From positions 17,519,192 to 17,583,191 of the forward strand of contig CM076854.1 of NCBI GenBank assembly GCA_039519185.1: a stretch of DNA of 64,000 nt, written 5' to 3'. A program made the position numbers and the translations under genes. Positions within the stretch are counted from its first letter, which is position 1; each line of letters starts with the position of its first letter. The DNA comes from Astragalus membranaceus. Its lineage: Eukaryota > Streptophyta > Magnoliopsida > Fabales > Fabaceae. The notes below the pieces were generated by a model that was not told the origin of the DNA, did not search any database, and saw nothing but the letters and a program-made list of their open reading frames with translations. Below are positions 58,208-64,000 of the stretch, piece after piece.

Positions 58208-60093
58208 CTGTAAAAAAGTTCTTAGATCCCTAACAAGGAAATTGGGTTTTATTGTAAACAGCATTGAAGACACCATCAAGCCTGCAGATCTTAAAATTGA
58301 AGACCTCCAATGCATGCTTGAAGCCAAAGAGATTAGGATGAATCTCTTGAGTGGTGAAGGTGAAGAAGAGCAAGCAATGTTTGCTGCAAAATCCAAGGAA
58401 AAATGGACAAAGGGCAGCAACAACAACCAGTCAGGCCAAAACAACTGGTCTAAAGGTAAGGGAGGAAAACCTAAAGGTAAGGGTGACTCCTCCAAAAAAA
58501 ACTCTGGTTCTAATAATAAAAAAGACAAATCTAAAGTCCAATGCTATAGATGTGATAACTATGGGCACTATGCCACTGAATGCCCTACTAGGAAAGATAC
58601 TAAGCCTAAAGAGTCTGAAGAAGAGGCCAATGTGGCCACAGAAGACTCTGACACAGAATACACACCTGTTATGTTTACTATGATTTCAGATCTAAGTAAT
58701 GAAACTGAACCTAGGGTAGAAACTACGGTTACTGATGTTAAAGTAGAAGAAAATTCAGAATATATTGCCCTAGTTGTCACCAACAGTAATGGTGAAACTA
58801 TTACAGAAATTTGGTACTTGGATTCTGCCTGTTCTAACCATCTTACAGGGAATAAAGAATGGTTAATTGACTTCAACCCAAATAAGAAGACAACAATTAA
58901 GTGTGCTAGTGACTGATCAATTGAGTCTACAGATATGGGAAACATCATGTTTACTAAAGATGGGAATGTAGTATTAATTCATGATGTGTATTATGTACCT
59001 GGTATTAGATGTGATCTAATTAGCTTGGGACAATTGATAGAAAAAGGTTTCTCTGTCATAATGAAGGACTTAAAACTGAAGGTTTTTGATAAACAAGATC
59101 GGCTGATCCTAACATCACCCTTAGCCAAGAACCGGACTTTCAAAACAAGTATTGGCACTACACAAGCAGAATGCTTGAGTACCACCACTGATTCTGAAAG
59201 TGTTCTATGGCAAAGGAGGATGGGACACCTAAACTATAGGAGTCTAGTCAATCTTAGTACTAAGAACCTAGTAAGTGGTTTACCTAAGATTGAGGCACCT
59301 AATAGTGTTTGTACCACATGCCTGCTTGGCAAACAACCAAGGAAGATGTTTAAGACAGATTTAGAAAACAGGTCTAAACATCTTCTTCATGTTGTTTACA
59401 CAGACATTTTTGGTCCCTTTGAGGTGATTTCTAAAGGTGGTAACAAGTATTTTGTGTCTTTTGTAGATGAATTCTCAAGGAAGATGTGGATCTACCTAAT
59501 TAAGCCTAAGGATGAAGCCTTGTCCAAATTCAAAGAATTCAAAACAATGGCAGAAAAGCAGAGTGGACAGAACCTGAAGATTCTGAGATCTGATGGAGGA
59601 GGTGAATATACCTCAAGAGAATTTAAGGCAAATTGCACAACTCAAGGTATTGTTCATGAGGTAACTTCTCCTTATACCCCACAACACAATGGGGTAGCAG
59701 AAAGGAGAAACAGAACTGTTTTGGACATGGCAAGGAGCATGGTAAAACTAAAACAACTTCCTAAACATTTATGGGGTGAGGCAGTCACTACTGCTGCCTA
59801 TATACTTAATAGATGCCCTACTAAAAGGCTAGAGGACAAAGTACCTGAGGAGGTGTGGACTGGGGAGAAGCCTAGTGTGAGTCACCTAAGGGTCTTTGGG
59901 TCTCTATGCTATGCACATGTGCCAGATGTTAAAAGGAAGAAACTGGAAGATAAAATTAGGCCTTTGGTTCTAGTAGGATATCACCCTACTGGTGCCTATA
60001 GGTTGTTTGATCCTACAAATGGTAAGTTAGAAATATCTAGGGATGTTACTATACTTGAAGATAGCAAGTGAGATTGGGATAAGAATGAGCCAA
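58208..60093 (+). pseudogene. pol: Copia gag-protease-integrase part, broken
   Basis: Resumes the gag frame from 48590 in phase. Zinc knuckle CYRCDNYGHYATEC (58542-58583) is intact. The protease region has WYLDSACSNHLTG (the active-site D-S-A/G triad). A stop TGA at 58914-58916 follows CASD. Then come the pre-integrase region ([10 protein letters not shown]...CTTCLLGK, where the usual first zinc His is Gln) and the integrase core with TDIFGPF (Asp), SDGGGEY (Asp) and HNGVAERRN (Glu), so the D,D,E triad is present. [18 protein letters not shown] and [12 protein letters not shown] close the domain. A further stop, TGA, is at 60069-60071. The element is cut at 60093; reverse transcriptase is outside the window. 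Confidence 0.9.
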
Positions 60094-61373
60094 TGATAAG
60101 CCGTAAGTATACGGTTATATCGCGTAATAATAATATCGATCCACAGGGAGTTATATGTAATTACCAATCTAGTTTCAGTGGTGCTTAGCTGAAAAGGAAT
60201 GATTAAGTAGAAAATGTTTGGTTTTAACTTTAGGATAAAAAAGGCGTCTTGGGATCATGGTTAGATCACAATGATGGTAATAGAAAAACCCTTTAGCTAT
60301 TCTCTATCTTATAATTTAGTTTGTTTTAAGGACAAGGTATTCTTGCGGTTTAATTCAAGTTTCCTTTCGGACAACAAGAACGTGTCTCGAAACGATGATC
60401 AAGCCTATTCTCATGGTTGATCATCGCCGAAACCCATTAAGCACAACCTTATTGTCCCAAAGTCACCTCAGCTATTCTCATGCTTTGGTTACTTTGTCTA
60501 ATTCCATTTGTTCTAATGTCAAGCTTCACATTTCGGTACTTCGCTTGACATTTGGGTTATACAAATTTGTACAATGGAATTAGATTAAAAGTCAAAGCAA
60601 TCATAAGTTAGGGCCTAGCTTTGGGATTATTTAGGGACCATCATTGGATTGTTTCCCATAATCCTAAGACTAAGAGAAGTCTACTCACAATTGCTCACTG
60701 TAGACAAAGGAGTAGAAGAGAAGGACATAATGTAAATAGCGTGAAATAAAATAAAGTGTCTAAAAGACTGAATTGTAAAAAGGGCAGAATAACAATAACC
60801 TTAATAAAAACTTGCAAGAACTTTAACATAAACTTGGAGTGAAAATTACAAAGATCCAAGATGAATGTGAAGCTACATTGGGGTCCTTTCTATAGGCCAA
60901 GATCATAGACAAAGCACTAAATATCAATTCCAATCCATAAAGGCACTAAATATCAGAAGGGACGCACGGATCGCGCCTCCCAGGCGCACTGGTCGTGCTC
61001 AGTGTTTCTTCAGCTTCCTTCCATTTTGCGAACCAGGCGCACGGATCGCGCCTCCCAGGCGCACTGGTCGAGCCAGGGCGCACGGATCGCGCCTCCCAGG
61101 CGCACTGGTCGCGCTCAGGGGTTTTTCAGCTTCCTTTCATTTTTTCAACTTCCCCCCAAAATCTGATTTTTGCACCTTCTATTTCTTATTCTTCTCCCCA
61201 TCCTTTTGCTTTTTATCCTTTGCTCTTTAAGCACTAAAATTCCTCAATTGCTCCAATAATAACCTGAGAATAGAAACCAACAATTTGTAGTAAAATAGCT
61301 CTAAACTAGAATAAAAACATCAAATAAACTACTTAAAATAAGTACTAAAAGCATACTAAAACATGACTTATCA
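60094..61373 (-). mobile_element. 3' LTR of minus-strand Athila-like Gypsy element
   Basis: 1280 bp with termini TGATAAG and CTTATCA, a perfect 7 bp inverted repeat. On the minus strand it is directly preceded by GCATGGGGGAGTT, a polypurine tract (61374-61386), so this is the 3' LTR. The plus-strand left end carries the dyad CCGTAAGTATACGG (60102-60115). It contains a CpG-rich dyad block (60961-61106). It lies inside the Copia element. Confidence 0.75.
60961..61106. repeat. CpG-rich dyad words (GCGCACGGATCGCGCC)
   Basis: Three couplets of GCGCACGGATCGCGCCTCCC followed by AGGCGCACTGGTCG, at about 60963, 61028 and 61077. The word is close to the GCACGGATCGTGC words at 2085-2195 although the host LTRs belong to different lineages; both blocks even contain GAACCAGGC just before a couplet. 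Confidence 0.85.
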
Positions 61374-62468
61374 AACTCCCCCATGCTTGAATCTTTGCTT
61401 GTCCTCAAGCAAAACCATAGAACTCATTGGGCCAACTTTTGGAAAAAACTTTGAATCCTTACAAAACTTCAAGCCGACTGGGGTAAACTTTTGCAACTTT
61501 TTGACTTAAGACATACAACTCTGGGCTTTTGTGATTTGTGAAATAAGTTTTAGGTACTTAGCACAATAAGAGGGATGTCAATGTCAGCATAGAACTAGTT
61601 CCCCAGCATTCTTAAGCTTGGGTCCTCCATTCACTAGATCAGGTCTCAAAGGAGGGTCCTTATACGTTGGGCATTCAAGCAATATTTCTTTTTCATTTTC
61701 TTTGATTTTTCTTTGATTTGGACCAACCACTTTTTAAATGACAATTTTTTTTTCTTTTAGGACTAAAGTGGTCAGCCCTTTTGCTTGATTTTTCTTTTCT
61801 TTCTTTTTGTTAGATACCCCAACTCGGACGTTTTTCTCCAGTAACCACGCATCCGGTGAATGTCACCAAGGGAACTAAGTTTCTAGTTTCTTTTCTAAAC
61901 CCCCTAAAGATACCAATAGCCAGAAACAAATCTCAAGTGTGTGCGTGAAACCCAAAGAGCAGCAACAAACAAACATTTATTTATTTATTTATTATTTTTT
62001 TCCAGCTAGTCCACAAGATGAATATTATGAATTTCAAAAATTTAATCCAAAAGAGGCCCTGATCAGATAAAACATGCTTCAAAAACTCACAAGGACTTTC
62101 AGCAAGGGGAGATGAACTTTATTTATTGAAATAAACTAGAAATTAAAAACAAGAAAACAATAAAACAGGGCAATATACCCCCCATGCTTGGACTAGACAT
62201 TGTCCTCAATGTAAAACAGAGTAGAATATAAGAGAGAGGGTAAGAAAGCTCACATTGATTGGTACTTTGTAGCTTTCTTCTTATTCCAAGACAAAGGTAA
62301 ACCAGTGGGTTGCCTCCCACGCAGCGCTTCTTTAACGTCACTAGCTTGACGGTTATGGTGATTATCCGGGATCCAACTTAGGGATGTCTGTCCCTTTAAC
62401 TTTCCAGACTTTGAGAGGTTTTGACTTCTTCATTTTTCCCCCTATATGTGACATTCTTCCTTTAACAT
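61374..62468 (-). mobile_element. 3' internal region of Athila-like element
   Basis: Non-coding, minus strand. Holds GAGGACAATGTCTAGTCCAA and GCATGGGGGGTATATTG (62160-62215) and the block GTCAAGCTAGTGACGTTAAA, then GAAGCGCTGCGTGGGAGGCA (62295-62345). Both occur near the 3' ends of Athila elements; the second block is shared with 23280-23335. It is cut at 62468 by another LTR. No envelope-like or pol ORF is visible. Confidence 0.65.
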
Positions 62469-64000
62469 TGTAATACCCTAATTTTGTCCTATCCAAAAAT
62501 AAGAAATTTTATTTGTTTTCAATAAAAATAATTATTTTATTTTCATGCCATGTTTTATTTTATTTTAGTTTGCTACAAGTTTTATTTTTGAAAAAAATAA
62601 TAATAATTAGAAGTATCAAAAAATAAGCAAAAGAGGAAATGGGGGGGGGGTCTGTAAAAAATATAGAGGTGCAATTAGGATTGGGCCATTTAAAGCCCAT
62701 TCCTCCACCAAACCTTAACCCAATTCGCCTAACCCATATCCTAACCCTAACCCATATCCAACCCATAACCCAACTCACCAAAGCCCTAAAATCCCTCCTC
62801 TTCTAACCCTAATTCGCATACCTCCCCCCTTAACCCTAAAATGTGGCCACATTCACTCTCCCCCTTAACCCAAAAGTCATCCACATTCATCCCCAAACCC
62901 TAAAAAAAATTCGGCCACTTCCCTCTCTCCTCCCTAAAATTCGGCCACCTTTCCCCCTTTTCCCTCCTTGGAACTTGCAACTTCACTCTTCCCACACACT
63001 TCCCACTTCCCCACATCTCCTTTCCCCATACACTCCACCCTTCTCTCTCTCCTCCTCCCAACGGCTCTCTCTCCCTCACGCTCCCTCACATCACTCTCTC
63101 ACCACACACACTTCCTCTCTCTTTCTCCCATTCACACTCAACATTTCCTCCCTCATTCTTTCCTCTCCCCTACGACCCCTTTCTCTCACTCTCATACACT
63201 CCCTCCATCTCCTTTCTCTAACACAACCTCCAAAACACATCACCTCCACCTCTCCCATCAAGCCCTAGCCGTCCCCTTCCCCTCTTCTCTTCCCTTTCAC
63301 GCTTCCTTTCTCTCCCCTCTCACGAAATCACCATTTTTGGTACCCTTCTTTCTCTCCTCTCCCACGAAATCGCCATCTTTGGGCATCACCACACAAAGGG
63401 GCCGTTGGTCACTCAAAAGCTCACGGGTTCATCCAAGGAAACATGCTTTCCATCTTGTTTTCTCCAAGGCTCACACACAAACGGATATATACACAAGGTT
63501 TGGTGAAAGAACCGAAAGACAAAGCACCACTACGATTTCGGTTTTGTTAGTATAAATACGAGTTGAGGTCTTGAAGGAAGGGGGTCGGTTTTGGAGAGAA
63601 AAGGGAGGAGAGGCCGAAGTCTTGGCAGATTCAGGAGCAAGAGGAAGCAAAAGCGGATCTAGAGAAGTTTCTGTGAGAGAGAGATTATTTTTCGTTTTTT
63701 TCCTCTACTAAAATTTTCATAGTTTTATTTTTGTTGTTGTTATTGTTGGTAAGGTCTCACCTAAAGGTTCATTATTCAAGGTTGGTTTAGTATTCTCTCT
63801 TAAATTTCTTGTTTTATCTTATGATCTTTGCATCTCTATTCTAATCAATGTAAATTTGTTTGTCTCATAAAGCCTTTTGTTCATCTTCACGTATGTGGTG
63901 TTTTTGAGATTTTGAGAGGTTGAATATTAGACTTTTTTTTTATAGAAGAATACAAAATGCTTTATATTCTGATGCTCTTGTTGTTTTAAAATAAGAATAG
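62469..64000 (+). mobile_element. Start of an Ogre/Tat-like LTR (runs off the window)
   Basis: Starts TGTAATACCCTAATTTTGTC, very close to TGTTATACCCTAATTTTGCC at 9965 and 18677. A TATA box candidate, AGTATAAATACGAG, is at about 63550. The block 62690-63400 is unusually C-rich (CCCTAACCC, CTCTCTCC), so it gives long serine/proline-rich frames that are unlikely to be genes. No right end is reached. The insertion is inside the Athila-like element. Confidence 0.6.
63549..63558 (+). promoter_or_regulatory. Candidate TATA box of the terminal LTR
   Basis: TATAAATA in the context GTTAGTATAAATACGAGTT, about 1.08 kb into the LTR. A purine-rich leader-like sequence (GGAAGGGGGTCGG, GGGAGGAGAGG) follows. 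Confidence 0.5.

Noticed and set aside
62843..63555. Two overlapping Ser/Pro/His-rich frames of 141 and 195 codons
   Set aside because: Produced by C-rich low-complexity LTR sequence; no domain or consistent codon use.

Overview
This window is repeat-dense nuclear DNA of a flowering plant. It shows intron-containing relics of plant-only families (HD-ZIP class IV START domain, CYP71-like cytochrome P450) and plant-type Ty3/Gypsy (chromovirus, Athila, Ogre/Tat), Ty1/Copia and CACTA elements. The abundance of Ogre/Tat-type sequence suggests a eudicot, perhaps a large-genome legume, but that is inference. I see no intact host gene, no tRNA or rRNA gene, and no bacterial, organellar or CRISPR sequence.

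Layout. 1-3321: end of a minus-strand chromovirus-like Gypsy element (protease, gag, PBS, 2.5 kb LTR). 3322-4698: repeat debris and a short LTR-like unit. 4699-7750: copy 1 of a duplicated segment carrying HD-ZIP IV pseudogene exons. 9965-21721: a complete but internally deleted Ogre/Tat-type retrotransposon with two ~3 kb LTRs, gag, and only scraps of pol. 22661-23470: Athila scrap. 23481-24117: 5' end of another Gypsy element. 24118-28560: a duplicated, GC-rich region with tandem repeats and many GGCGCCC/GGGCGCC hairpins around a two-exon ORF (26564-27521). About 28750-30690: a plus-strand LTR related to the one at 815-3321. 30851-34207: two CACTA-type elements, the first with captured exon fragments including ketopantoate hydroxymethyltransferase, the second (32725-34207) complete with TIRs and TSD. 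34208-37442: unidentified split coding fragments. 37443-38740: solo Ogre/Tat LTR. 38741-39386: right end of another CACTA. 40010-45640: copy 2 of the HD-ZIP IV segment, split by a LINE fragment and a solo LTR. 46427-60093: a Copia element whose gag is split by a 9.6 kb CACTA element (48591-58204, TSD TGT). That CACTA carries a broken TNP2-type gene, a Transposase_24-type gene, and captured P450 and thiolase fragments in an intron. 60094-62468: minus-strand Athila element inserted in the Copia. 62469-64000: start of another Ogre/Tat-like LTR.

The genes do not form a pathway. The window is a layered record of insertion, deletion, gene capture and nonsense decay. Its most unusual signals are short CpG-rich dyad words that occupy the same slot of related LTRs with different sequences, a conserved twin hairpin beside a splice-donor-like site in those LTRs, and the CACTA gene captures.
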